From: RGIG9060 sp036307825
Lineage (GTDB): Bacteria > Spirochaetota > Spirochaetia > Treponematales > Treponemataceae
DNA: 14,429 nucleotides
NCBI GenBank assembly: GCA_036307825.1
Contig: JAXJWW010000004.1
Span: 1-14,429, forward strand
Direction of reading: 5' to 3'
Part shown: piece by piece, positions 6,635 through 13,831 of the stretch
Numbering within the stretch: the stretch's first letter is position 1
Layout of the letters: the number at the start of each line of letters is the position of its first letter
Position numbers and translations under genes: made by a program
The notes under the pieces: model-generated
Told to the model about the DNA's origin: nothing
What the model saw: only the letters and a program-made list of their open reading frames with translations
Databases searched by the model: none

Positions 6635-7594
6635 ATGAAATCTTCGTTATATTTGGCAGTAATTTTTTTTATTAGTTGCATATTTTGTATTCTTGTTGGT
6701 GCATTTTCTTTTATGATTTATAATGTTACCATTAATTTATCAGCAGGTAGCGAAGTTTCTTTTTTTAATATTCCAATTTTTTTAGAAGGACTTGTTTTTT
6801 CAATTCCTGTTGCAGCTATATTATCTTGTTTTTTTATCATTTTTTACATTATTCGCCATCCATCTAATCCTTGGTTTAACTTATTAGTTTATTCTATTTT
6901 GGGTCTTTTAGTTTGGTGTGTGATGATTCCTGCTTCATATAAACTTGCAGAAGTGATGTTATCTTCAAAATCTGAAACTACTCAAAAGGAACAATCAGAA
7001 ACAATGTATACATCTGGGTACTTTAGAAAAGTTTCTAATGGATATGTTTATTTTACACAAGTTCACGAAGATAATACAGCTGATGGTGTTATAATTGTAA
7101 AAGGAAATCCTAGTACTTTTACGAATATTCCTTTAACAAGTTTTTTTGACGATATATACAAGGATATTTTATTTACTTCGGCTTTGAAGCCATCTAGATT
7201 TGTTGATTTTGCAATTTCTTTTTTAACTCTATTTTGGGAAATTGGAAAATATTCCTATATGGGCAAAGGATTATATCTTATATCATATTTTTCTTTTGCT
7301 TTAGTTTTACTTTCTGTCATAGGTTTATCTCGATGTAGTAAATGGCGTCTTTGTAATATGTGTTTTGTATTTGTTGCTTTTTTTGTTCTATGTTTTATTA
7401 ATTATTTTATTTATGATTCAAAATTTTTTGTTTCTGTAATTAGATTTTTTATAAGTAAGAATATCGAAATTTTATCTGATCGCAGAATTTTACAATTGAT
7501 TATCAATTCTTTCTTTTTTTTGATTTTTTCTACAATTGGAATTGTAAATGCAATAATAAAACCTGAAGCAAATCAGGAGTTAGTTACAGAATGA
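6635..7594 (+). CDS. Six-helix membrane protein, LptF/LptG-like topology
   Basis: 319 residues. Predicted membrane helices: ~6-29, 50-73, 82-104, then an extracytoplasmic region ~105-208, then helices ~212-232, 239-260 and 287-307. Three helices, a beta-rich domain, three helices is the layout of LptF/LptG, the permease subunits that extract lipopolysaccharide or related lipids from the inner membrane. The loop segment SGYFRKVSNGYVYFTQ (127-142) followed by DGVIIV resembles the start of the LptF/G periplasmic domain (a 'G.f.k...g..Yv' pattern). Conserved-residue support is otherwise thin and the loop is shorter than in classical LptF/G. It overlaps the next gene by 4 bases (ATGA), suggesting translational coupling and a paired complex. 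A diverged LptF/G-type subunit is my best guess; 'conserved hypothetical membrane protein' is the safe name. Confidence 0.7.
   Translation: MKSSLYLAVIFFISCIFCILVGAFSFMIYNVTINLSAGSEVSFFNIPIFLEGLVFSIPVAAILSCFFIIFYIIRHPSNPWFNLLVYSILGLLVWCVMIPASYKLAEVMLSSKSETTQKEQSETMYTSGYFRKVSNGYVYFTQVHEDNTADGVIIVKGNPSTFTNIPLTSFFDDIYKDILFTSALKPSRFVDFAISFLTLFWEIGKYSYMGKGLYLISYFSFALVLLSVIGLSRCSKWRLCNMCFVFVAFFVLCFINYFIYDSKFFVSVIRFFISKNIEILSDRRILQLIINSFFFLIFSTIGIVNAIIKPEANQELVTE
7575..7579 (+). promoter_or_regulatory. SD for the second membrane protein
   Basis: AGGAG lies 11 bases before ATG 7591, inside the end of the preceding gene. It supports the start at 7591 and translational coupling with the ATGA overlap. 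Confidence 0.55.
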
Positions 7595-9417
7595 AATTAT
7601 CAAAAACCGTTTTTATTATTTTATTGATTGAAACCATTCTTTTCTTTGCTATTTTTTTAGGTATAGGTTTTTTCTTTTTTGAAGAACCTGAATGGAATTT
7701 GACAAATCCTTTTCTCTATAGAATTCAATCTGGTTTATTATTATTTTTCAAATTACTTCCTGCTATTTTTATTACGGGAATATTGATTGGATATTCTTGG
7801 GGATTTGGTAAACAAAATAAAACTCCAACACATAGATTTTCAGAACTTTTTACTCTTTACTTAAAGAATGTTTTGGTAACATCTTTAATTTGTGCTTCTT
7901 TATGTTTTATTGCAGCTGAAGTGGGCGTTCCTTTAATTTCTTATTCTCGTCAAAACATGGAAGAAAACTCAAAAAATATTGGTGAATATATTGAACTTGC
8001 TAAGAAAAATCTTGCCATAGGTGATTATGGAACTGCTTTATTTTATGCAAATTATGTTCTTGATATTTATCCTGAATCTCAAGAATCTATTGAACTTGCA
8101 AGATTTATTGAAGAAAGCCAATATTTGCAGAGAAAAGACAATTCTCTAATAGAAAAATCTGAAATATCTACAATTTCAACTTCTAAAACTTCTACAATGA
8201 CAATTCCTGAATTGATGCAAACTGCTATAGATTCATATTCAAATAAAGATTATTTCAATGCACATTATTACGCTTCCTTGGTGTTAGAAATTTCAAAAAC
8301 AACAGATGGAAATCTTACTTTTGCAAAGCAATTAGCAAGTGATGCTTGGAATAAACTTTCTGAAGTTGATTCTTTTGCTGATGACTTATCAAGTCAGGTT
8401 TTTTATCGTAAAAAGGAAGGTTATGTTGCTTTAACTTCAGGTGATTATTCAAAAGCATATTATATCTTTTACGATTTGTTAGAAAAATATCCCCTTGATT
8501 ATGATATTAAAAATTTTTATGAAATTTCAAAGGAACTTTTATCTACTCAATATTTTTTTACTGATGAAACTTTAGATAAACAACAATTTGAAAAATATCG
8601 AAATGTGTATTTTACTTTGCCTAGACTTGATGGTGGAAAAGATATAATTTCTATAAAAGGAATTACAGATACAGATTCAACAGGTGGAAGAATTCAATAT
8701 TTACGAGGATTTTCAGTTGTTTCTTATGATAAATATGATGAATGGCTGATGAGTTTTTCTGTTCCTTATGCAAAGATGTGTTCTTATCCTTTGGAAGACA
8801 TGGGAGATGAACTTATAAATTATATCAGCGAGACTTCAAATACTAGGTTTGTCCCTTATGTTTTCTTGAAGTCAGTTGATAGAAAGTATGAAAATATTTT
8901 CATAGGTCCTCGGTTTGATATAAGAAAAGGTTATGCTTCAGAGTTTTCTACAACTTATATTATGCCAATTCCTTTTGAAGATTTTGCAATGCTTTGTGAT
9001 GTTTCTCATGGTCCAGAAACTATGTCTTTGGTTTCTTTATACAAATTTTCTAAAGTTGCATCTAATTATGGATATTCTTCAGAAATTTTTTCTCAGGCAT
9101 TAATTAATCGATTTTCATTTCCTTTAATTTTATTGATTTGCTTTATATTAGCTGGTATTTTAGCTTGGAATAGTAGAATTTTTGTAAATGATTCATTTAA
9201 ATTTTCATGGATTTTATTATTTCCGATAATACTTGCTTTATCATATATTTTTGTAGAATGTTTTAGATTTTTATTATCATTAATATTCTATGCAGTTCTA
9301 TCACTAACATATATAAATCATGGTGCTGTATTTTTAAGTTTATTTATTTTGTTAGTTTTACTATTTTTGTGCTTTTTACGATTTGTTTCGCTAAAAAGTG
9401 ATTCCGTAAAAGAATAA
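7591..9417 (+). CDS. Six-helix membrane protein with large TPR-like periplasmic insert, LptF/LptG-like
   Basis: 608 residues. Helices ~6-29, 48-70, 93-115; an extracytoplasmic domain ~116-505; helices ~509-526, 538-560 and 577-598. Basic residues at the N-terminus, in the 71-92 loop and at the C-terminus put both ends in the cytoplasm. The segment after helix 2 (SELFTLYLKN) and the end of helix 3 (AAEVGVPLISYSRQ) resemble the coupling loop and 'NE..vP' motif of LptF/G. INRFSFPLILL (505-515) resembles the RR..PL start of their fourth helix. Unusually, the insert contains three TPR-like helix pairs: 138-163 (AIGDYGTALFYANYVLDIYP), 208-236 and 273-302 (TSGDYSKAYYIFYDLLEKYP). A second, beta-rich part follows to ~500. 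It is coupled to the upstream gene, so the two probably form a heterodimer. The LptF/G relation is inference from topology and short motifs; function is unproven. Confidence 0.72.
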   Translation: MKLSKTVFIILLIETILFFAIFLGIGFFFFEEPEWNLTNPFLYRIQSGLLLFFKLLPAIFITGILIGYSWGFGKQNKTPTHRFSELFTLYLKNVLVTSLICASLCFIAAEVGVPLISYSRQNMEENSKNIGEYIELAKKNLAIGDYGTALFYANYVLDIYPESQESIELARFIEESQYLQRKDNSLIEKSEISTISTSKTSTMTIPELMQTAIDSYSNKDYFNAHYYASLVLEISKTTDGNLTFAKQLASDAWNKLSEVDSFADDLSSQVFYRKKEGYVALTSGDYSKAYYIFYDLLEKYPLDYDIKNFYEISKELLSTQYFFTDETLDKQQFEKYRNVYFTLPRLDGGKDIISIKGITDTDSTGGRIQYLRGFSVVSYDKYDEWLMSFSVPYAKMCSYPLEDMGDELINYISETSNTRFVPYVFLKSVDRKYENIFIGPRFDIRKGYASEFSTTYIMPIPFEDFAMLCDVSHGPETMSLVSLYKFSKVASNYGYSSEIFSQALINRFSFPLILLICFILAGILAWNSRIFVNDSFKFSWILLFPIILALSYIFVECFRFLLSLIFYAVLSLTYINHGAVFLSLFILLVLLFLCFLRFVSLKSDSVKE

Positions 9418-9423
9418 AAAAAA

Positions 9424-9501
9424 CTGCCTAAAAAGTTCCGTAGATGAAAAACTTGATTTAGCATCTACGCTATGATTTGTACTTATTAGACAGTCTTTTT
9501 T
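9424..9501. terminator. Bidirectional terminator between membrane operon and murA
   Basis: Nested stems: CTGCCTAA (9424-9431) with TTAGACAG (9486-9493, one mismatch), AAGT (9433-9436) with ACTT (9481-9484), and a perfect CGTAGATG (9439-9446) with CATCTACG (9462-9469). T-run 9496-9501 follows on plus. The A-run ending at 9423 gives the T-run on minus. The position between convergent genes fits termination from both sides. Confidence 0.65.
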
Positions 9502-9520
9502 GATTTTATCTATTAAATTT

Positions 9521-10801
9521 TTACACAGTAATTCTTTCGATATGTGCTCCAAGTGATTGTAATTTTTCTGTTAAATGTTCATATCCTCGTTCAACTTGAT
9601 AAACATTTTTGATAACACTTTCACCTCTTGCACACATTGCGGCAATAACCATTGCCATACCAGCTCTTACATCAGGAGAAACTAATTCTGTTCCCCGCAA
9701 TAAACTTGGACCAGAAACAACTGCTCTGTGAGGGTCGCAAAGTGTGATTCTTGCTCCCATTCCGATAAGTTTATCTACAAAGAACATTCTTGATTCAAAC
9801 ATTTTTTCGTGAATCAAAACTGTACCTTCAACTTGAGTTGCAACAACTGTCATGATACTTGTTAAATCTGGTGGAAATCCTGGCCATGGAGAGTCATCAA
9901 TTTTTGGAATCATTCCGCCTAAATCTGGGCTTACTTGCATATTTTGTTCATTTCCAACGATGATAGAATCCCCATCTGTTGTCCAAGTGATTCCTAATCT
10001 TCCAAAAGCAAGACGAATTGCTCTCATATCACGCTGTTCAACACCTGTAATTGTGATACTTCCCCGAGTTGCAGCAGCCAATCCAATAAATGAACCAATT
10101 TCCATGTAGTCTGGCCCAATTTTGAAATCACATCCGTGAAGCTTTTTTACGCCCTTAATTGTAAGAATATTTGAACCAACACCTGTAATGTCGGCGCCCA
10201 TTGCGTTGAGCATATTGCACAAGTCTCTAACATGAGGTTCACTTGCAGTATTTGTTAAAATTGTTGTTCCTTCTGCTAAACAAGCTGCCATAACAGCGTT
10301 TTCTGTTGCAGTAACGGATGCTTCATCTAAGAAAATATCTGCACCTACAAGTTTGTTTGTTGTAAAAGAAAGTTGACCGTCTGTATTTACCCTTGCACCA
10401 AGTTCTGTAAGTGCTAAAAAGTGAGTATCTAAACGACGACGCCCAATTACATCTCCTCCTGGTGGAAAAAGTTGTGCTTTCCCAAGTCTTGCTAAAAGAG
10501 GACCTGCAAAAAGAATAGAAGCGCGAATTTTTTTTGCCAAGTCTGAAGGAATTTCGTGAGAATTCAAATTCTTTGCACAGAATTTCCATGTATTGTCAGC
10601 AATTTTTTCGGCTGTTACACCTAAACTTTCTAGAATCTTTATCATTACACCTGTATCTTCAATATCTGGGATATTTCTAAGTGTAACTTCTTTGTCTGTT
10701 AAAAGTACTGCCGCAATACAAGGCAGGGCTGCATTTTTGTTTCCACTGGCAGCGATTGTTCCTTTAATCGGGAAACCGCCTTCAATATGATATTCGTACA
10801 T
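9521..10801 (-). CDS. murA: UDP-N-acetylglucosamine 1-carboxyvinyltransferase (Cys-to-Asp form)
   Basis: 426 residues, full length for MurA. It catalyses the first committed step of peptidoglycan synthesis in the cytoplasm, moving enolpyruvate from PEP to UDP-GlcNAc. Visible sites: SGNKNAALP (19-27, with Lys22 and Asn23), PPGGDVIGRRRLDTH (113-127), WPGFPPDL (306-313, with the general-base Asp312), and VERGYEHL (403-410, with Arg405 for the PEP site). In most MurA enzymes the loop reads PGGC; here the catalytic Cys is Asp117. This natural Cys-to-Asp change is known from Mycobacterium, Chlamydia and Borrelia MurA and gives fosfomycin insensitivity. It is the second gene of a pepT-murA operon. 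Its ATG overlaps the pepT TGA (TGATG), and AAAGGA lies about 8 bases upstream, inside pepT. Identity is certain; EPSP synthase, the same fold, is excluded by the GGDVIG and FPPDLTS motifs. Confidence 0.96.
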   Translation of the reverse strand: MYEYHIEGGFPIKGTIAASGNKNAALPCIAAVLLTDKEVTLRNIPDIEDTGVMIKILESLGVTAEKIADNTWKFCAKNLNSHEIPSDLAKKIRASILFAGPLLARLGKAQLFPPGGDVIGRRRLDTHFLALTELGARVNTDGQLSFTTNKLVGADIFLDEASVTATENAVMAACLAEGTTILTNTASEPHVRDLCNMLNAMGADITGVGSNILTIKGVKKLHGCDFKIGPDYMEIGSFIGLAAATRGSITITGVEQRDMRAIRLAFGRLGITWTTDGDSIIVGNEQNMQVSPDLGGMIPKIDDSPWPGFPPDLTSIMTVVATQVEGTVLIHEKMFESRMFFVDKLIGMGARITLCDPHRAVVSGPSLLRGTELVSPDVRAGMAMVIAAMCARGESVIKNVYQVERGYEHLTEKLQSLGAHIERITV

Positions 10802-12054
10802 CAGTTTTTCCTTTCTGAATATATTTTGATAAGTTCAAGTATTGTTTTTACTGAATATTCCATTTGTTCTAAACAAGCCCATTCTGTTCTTGAATGAAAA
10901 TTGTGTCCGCCGGTAAAAATATTTGGAGTTGGAATTCCTAATTCCGATAAACGAGAACCGTCAGTTCCTCCACGAATTGGACGAATAACTGGTTCGATTC
11001 CTACATTTTTTACCGCATCAATTAGATTTTGCATTACATGAGGATTTTTATCAAGAACTTGCTTCATATTTTTGTATTGAAAAGTGTGTTTTACTTCAAC
11101 ATTTCCATTTGGAAAAAGTGATTTGCAAGTTTGTGCCAAAGAATCAATTGTTTCGATTCGACGATTCATTCCAGAATCTTCAAAATCTCTTAAGAAAACT
11201 GTTACTGTGGCACTTTCCATGGAACCTGAAATTTCCATTGGAGCATAAAAACCTAAATATCCGTCAGTTGCTTCTGGACTTTCATTTTGTGGAAGCATAG
11301 AAACAAATTTACTTGCCATTGTTACCGCGTTCACCATGTTTGGCCGAGCTGAACCCGTATGCAAAGCTTTTCCTGTAAAAGTGATTTCGGATTTGTATGC
11401 GTTAAAACATTCCGCCTCGATTTCTCCCAAATCCCCACCATCAACTGTGTAACATTGTTTTGATTCAAGCCAGTCTAGTGGAACATTGTCCATTCCATGC
11501 CCAGTTTCTTCATCAGGTGAAAAAATGATTTCAATCTGCCCGTGAGCAATATTTTTATCCTGCAAAATTTGAATCGCTGTCATAATTTCTGCAATTCCAG
11601 CTTTGTCGTCAGCACCAAGCAAAGTTGTTCCGTCAGTTGTGATAATCGTTTGCCCTTTGCATTTTGCAAGTTGTGGATTTTCTTCTATTTTAATAGAAAC
11701 TTCATCATTTAAAGTGATAGATTTTCCGTCGTAGTTTTCAATGATTTTAGGATTTACATTTTCGCCAGAAACTTCACCTGCTGTATCAAGGTGTGATAAA
11801 AATCCTACAGAAGCACAATTTTCGTATCCTGAAGTTGCTTTAATTCTTGCGCATAAATATCCATGGCTTGTAATATGACTTTCGATGTTCAAATTTTCAA
11901 GTTGATTTTTTATGTGATTTGCTAAATCTAATTGTCTTTCTGTTGAAGGTTGGATTCCTTCGTCTGCTTTTTGAGAATCGCTAGTTGTCCAAATTTTTAT
12001 ATATGATAAAAAATTTTCTAATAATGTGTTTTTTTCGTTTGGTTCTAAAATCAT
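10801..12054 (-). CDS. pepT: Peptidase T (aminotripeptidase, M20B)
   Basis: 417 residues, close to the ~408 of E. coli PepT. A cytoplasmic dinuclear zinc enzyme that releases the N-terminal residue of tripeptides. M20B motifs are intact: SHLDTAGE (87-94, ligand His88 and catalytic-support Asp90), LLGADDKAGIAE (145-156, bridging Asp149), SPDEETGHG (179-187, general base Glu182 and ligand Glu183), YTVDGGDLGE (202-211, ligand Asp205), RPIRGGTDGSRLS (358-370) and TGGHNFHSRTEW (381-392, ligand His387). The dimerisation 'lid' domain spans ~210-325 (TGKALHTGSARPNMVNA). It leads the pepT-murA operon. The start at 12054 has no SD. A promoter-like sequence ends 7 bases upstream and overlaps a perfect 14-bp palindrome, a possible operator. 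Peptide use is common in amino-acid-fermenting spirochaetes; a pathway link to murA is not evident. Confidence 0.95.
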   Translation of the reverse strand: MILEPNEKNTLLENFLSYIKIWTTSDSQKADEGIQPSTERQLDLANHIKNQLENLNIESHITSHGYLCARIKATSGYENCASVGFLSHLDTAGEVSGENVNPKIIENYDGKSITLNDEVSIKIEENPQLAKCKGQTIITTDGTTLLGADDKAGIAEIMTAIQILQDKNIAHGQIEIIFSPDEETGHGMDNVPLDWLESKQCYTVDGGDLGEIEAECFNAYKSEITFTGKALHTGSARPNMVNAVTMASKFVSMLPQNESPEATDGYLGFYAPMEISGSMESATVTVFLRDFEDSGMNRRIETIDSLAQTCKSLFPNGNVEVKHTFQYKNMKQVLDKNPHVMQNLIDAVKNVGIEPVIRPIRGGTDGSRLSELGIPTPNIFTGGHNFHSRTEWACLEQMEYSVKTILELIKIYSERKN

Positions 12055-12090
12055 CTCTTATATCGTACGATATTTTTATGTATTTTGCAA
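12055..12090 (-). promoter_or_regulatory. Predicted promoter for leaderless pepT-murA mRNA with overlapping palindrome
   Basis: Minus strand: TTGCAA (12090-12085), 17-base spacer, TACGAT (12067-12062), 7 bases to ATG 12054. The palindrome ATATCGTACGATAT (12060-12073) covers the -10 and is a candidate repressor site. Confidence 0.5.
12060..12073. promoter_or_regulatory. Perfect 14-bp palindrome, candidate operator for pepT-murA
   Basis: ATATCGTACGATAT is fully self-complementary and sits over the predicted pepT -10 box, six to nineteen bases before the ATG. A protein bound here would block the promoter. No regulator for it is visible in the window. Confidence 0.4.
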
Positions 12091-12125
12091 TCGGTATGTT
12101 TTTTGTCTAAATGCCCACTCGGATT

Positions 12126-12172
12126 GGAAACGCCTAACTGTGTTTTTAGGTTTTATGTTAGATAGAGTTTCC
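12126..12172. repeat. Small intergenic hairpin
   Basis: GGAAAC (12126-12131) pairs with GTTTCC (12167-12172), with CTAAC (12134-12138) and GTTAG (12157-12161) inside. An alternative inner pairing is CCTAA (12133-12137) with TTAGG (12146-12150). It lies upstream of the pepT promoter; purpose unknown. Confidence 0.35.
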
Positions 12173-12262
12173 TTATGATAGATTTCCTTTTCATCTCAAA
12201 AGTATTCAGTTTGCAAAAAATTCGACTTGCTTAGACAAAACAGCCCCCATTCTCGCGAAATG

Positions 12263-12318
12263 CAAGAAGTTTGCAAAATACACATACCGTGCAGAATAAA
12301 ACAAGCGTAGACGAAAAA
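12263..12318 (-). repeat. Dispersed repeat, copy C (inverted)
   Basis: Minus-strand reading begins TTTTTCGTCTACG (12318-12306) and continues through TTCTGCA to TATTTTGCAAACTTCTTG. It matches copy B (14047-14104) at TTTTTCGTCTACG, TTCTGCA and the TTGC-AACTT core. It forms the left arm of the large inverted repeat. Confidence 0.5.
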
Positions 12319-12426
12319 GAACCAAACGAAGCCTTGCAAGTGAAACGCAGCACTAGCGAGTTTGGGGATTTTTCGTCGAGAGCTTGTTTTCTTCCGGTAC
12401 GAAATTTCCCCATTTTGCAAAATTCT
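12265..12426. repeat. Large imperfect inverted repeat, possible structured RNA or palindromic element
   Basis: Nested pairings from outside in: 12265-12279 with 12412-12426 (15 bp, one mismatch, core TTTGCAAAAT), TACCG (12285-12289) with CGGTA (12395-12399), GAA/TTC (12294-12296, 12392-12394), AAAACAAGC (12298-12306) with GCTTGTTTT (12382-12390), GACGAAAAA (12310-12318) with TTTTTCGTC (12369-12377), CCAAA (12322-12326) with TTTGG (12361-12365), and CTTGCaAGTG (12333-12342) with CACTaGCGAG (12351-12360). The loop is 12343-12350. The two arms are inverted copies of the repeat that also occurs at 13944-14104. Confidence 0.6.
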
Positions 12427-12427
12427 G
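12369..12427 (+). repeat. Dispersed repeat, copy D
   Basis: Begins TTTTTCGTC, then GCTTGTTTT, TTCCGGTA and ATTTTGCAAA in the same order as copy C on the other strand. It forms the right arm of the large inverted repeat. Confidence 0.45.
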
Positions 12428-12435
12428 AAATCCTA

Positions 12436-12470
12436 TTGAAAAAGGGAGTTTTTATTGGTAAACTGTTTTT
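12436..12470 (+). promoter_or_regulatory. Predicted promoter for leaderless ychJ mRNA
   Basis: TTGAAA (12436-12441), 17-base spacer, extended -10 TGgTAAACT (hexamer 12459-12464), 6 bases to ATG 12471. An SD-like AAGGGAG (12442-12448) is 22 bases from the ATG and upstream of the predicted transcript start, so it is unlikely to be used. Confidence 0.5.
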
Positions 12471-12971
12471 ATGAGTGATACAAAAGATTTATGCCCTTGT
12501 GGTTCAGGAAAAAACTATTGTGATTGTTGTGAACCTATTATCAAAGGTTCTGCTAAAGCACCAACAGCTGAAGCTTTAATGCGTAGCCGATATTCAGCTT
12601 ATGTAAAACATGAAATTGACCATATTGCCAAAAGCTGTGTTCAAGATCCAGACCGAAATGAAATTGACTTGGATGAAACTCGTAGATGGAGTGAAGAATC
12701 AACTTGGCATGGATTAAAAATCCTTCGCACAGAAAAAGGAAAAGAATCAGATTCTGAAGGAATTGTTGAATTTTCAGCAACATATACTCGCGGTGGTTTA
12801 AAAGATGTTCATCTTGAAAAAGCAAAATTTGTTAAACAGAATGGCGAATGGGTTTATCACAGCGGAAGTTTGATTCCTACAACTATTGTTCGTGATGGTG
12901 CAAAAGTTGGAAGAAACGATCCTTGTCCATGTGGCTCAGGATTGAAATATAAAAAATGTTGTGGAAGATAG
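12471..12971 (+). CDS. ychJ: YchJ-family protein with two SEC-C zinc motifs
   Basis: 166 residues, similar to the ~150 of E. coli YchJ (UPF0225). The N-terminal SEC-C motif is LCPCGSGKNYCDCC (7-20). The C-terminal one is PCPCGSGLKYKKCC (151-164). The middle (~28-145) has the NTF2-like YchJ signature, AEALMRSRYSAYVKHEIDHIAKS, followed by WHGLKIL and VEFSATY. SEC-C motifs (CxCxSGxxxxxCC) bind zinc, as at the SecA C-terminus; the molecular role of YchJ proteins is not established to my knowledge. Likely cytoplasmic, with no signal peptide. It is followed after 9 bases by rlmB on the same strand, so the two are probably co-transcribed. Confidence 0.88.
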   Translation: MSDTKDLCPCGSGKNYCDCCEPIIKGSAKAPTAEALMRSRYSAYVKHEIDHIAKSCVQDPDRNEIDLDETRRWSEESTWHGLKILRTEKGKESDSEGIVEFSATYTRGGLKDVHLEKAKFVKQNGEWVYHSGSLIPTTIVRDGAKVGRNDPCPCGSGLKYKKCCGR

Positions 12972-12980
12972 TCTTTCAAT

Positions 12981-13775
12981 ATGAAAATAATTACAGGCTT
13001 TCATGCCATTGAAGAAAAAATAAAATCTCTTGAAAAAAATTCTAAGGCTATTTTGTTTTACAATAAACCTGGTCCTAGAGTTAAGAAAATTATTGCATTT
13101 GCACAAAGTTTGTGTGAATCAAAAAATGCTTTGATAGAGTGCCGACAAGTTGAAGTTCATGAACTTGAAAAACTTGTTAGCACTTTACCAGAACTTGCTC
13201 GAGATCATCGTGGAGTTGTTTTACAACTTTCAGGTAACCAAAAAGATGAAACAAATTTAGTTGAATTTTCTGATTTAAAAATTCATCTTAAAAATAGAAT
13301 TTCCTCTAAAACCGAAAATCAAAAATCCGTAGTTGTGATTTTGGATTCAATTACTGACCCTCACAATGTTGGTGCCATAATCCGAAGTTGCGACCAGTTT
13401 GGCGCAGATTTAGTTGTGCTTCCATCTCGTCGCGGTGCATCAACTGATAGCGAAATTATCGGTCGTTCTAGCGCCGGAGCTTCTTCTTGGGTGCCATATA
13501 TGGTTGTTCCAAATTTGATAAGAGTTATCGAACTTTTAAAAGAAGAAGGATATTGGATTTACGGTGCTGATGCCGGTGGTGAAAACCTAAACGATTTAGT
13601 TGTTCAAAAAAATGATAAGGTGGCAATCGTTATGGGAAGCGAAGGTTCTGGTATGTCCAGAATCGTTCGTGAAAACTGCGATAAAATCCTTTCAATTCCA
13701 ACTTGTGGAAAGTTGGATAGCTTAAATGTATCGGTGGCAGCCGGAATATTACTCTACAAAATTTCGCAAAATTAA
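12981..13775 (+). CDS. rlmB: RlmB/TrmH-family 23S rRNA 2'-O-methyltransferase
   Basis: 264 residues. An N-terminal substrate-binding domain (~1-95, opening MKIITGFHAIEEKIK, like RlmB 'GIHAV') precedes a SpoU SPOUT domain. Motif 1 is DSITDPHNVGAIIRSC (122-137, with Asn129 and Arg135), motif 2 MGSEGSGM (218-225, catalytic Glu221) and motif 3 IPTCGKLDSLNVSVAAGI (239-256). The fold is the trefoil knot that binds S-adenosylmethionine. RlmB methylates the 2'-O of G2251 in 23S rRNA; that target is inferred from the family. It starts 9 bases after ychJ stops. GGAAG (12963-12967) inside the ychJ end is about 13 bases from the ATG and is a weak SD. No convincing own promoter is seen, so it is probably read with ychJ. 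Confidence 0.88.
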   Translation: MKIITGFHAIEEKIKSLEKNSKAILFYNKPGPRVKKIIAFAQSLCESKNALIECRQVEVHELEKLVSTLPELARDHRGVVLQLSGNQKDETNLVEFSDLKIHLKNRISSKTENQKSVVVILDSITDPHNVGAIIRSCDQFGADLVVLPSRRGASTDSEIIGRSSAGASSWVPYMVVPNLIRVIELLKEEGYWIYGADAGGENLNDLVVQKNDKVAIVMGSEGSGMSRIVRENCDKILSIPTCGKLDSLNVSVAAGILLYKISQN

Positions 13776-13802
13776 GAATTGGTACTAACAGAAAACAATT
13801 TT

Positions 13803-13827
13803 AAATTATTCTTTGAATAAATAATTT
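13803..13827 (+). terminator. Weak AT-rich stem after rlmB, possible terminator
   Basis: AAATTATT pairs with AATAATTT around a 9-base loop, 27 bases after the rlmB stop. It contains no G:C pairs and is not followed by a T-run, so it is a poor intrinsic terminator. Confidence 0.2.
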
Positions 13828-13831
13828 ATGC

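Larger units (their letters stand above)
12055..12470. other. Repeat- and hairpin-rich intergenic region between pepT and ychJ
   Basis: 416 bases between divergent genes. It contains the pepT promoter and palindrome, a small hairpin at 12126-12172, a large imperfect inverted repeat at 12265-12426, and the ychJ promoter at 12436-12464. The sequence is less AT-rich around 12240-12400 than the neighbouring genes. Several overlapping open frames exist on both strands, but none has a recognisable protein or translation signal; they follow from the inverted repeats. Confidence 0.6.

Noticed and set aside
12126..12172. Riboswitch or tRNA in the pepT-ychJ gap
   Set aside because: Only two short stems; no cloverleaf, no T-loop GTTCRA in context and no known riboswitch core.
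12265..12426. Insertion sequence with terminal inverted repeats
   Set aside because: No transposase frame between the arms and no target-site duplication seen at the edges; at most a non-autonomous or decayed element.
12196..12474. Several small open frames on both strands between pepT and ychJ
   Set aside because: They mirror each other across an inverted repeat, match no family, and lack SD or placed -10 boxes.
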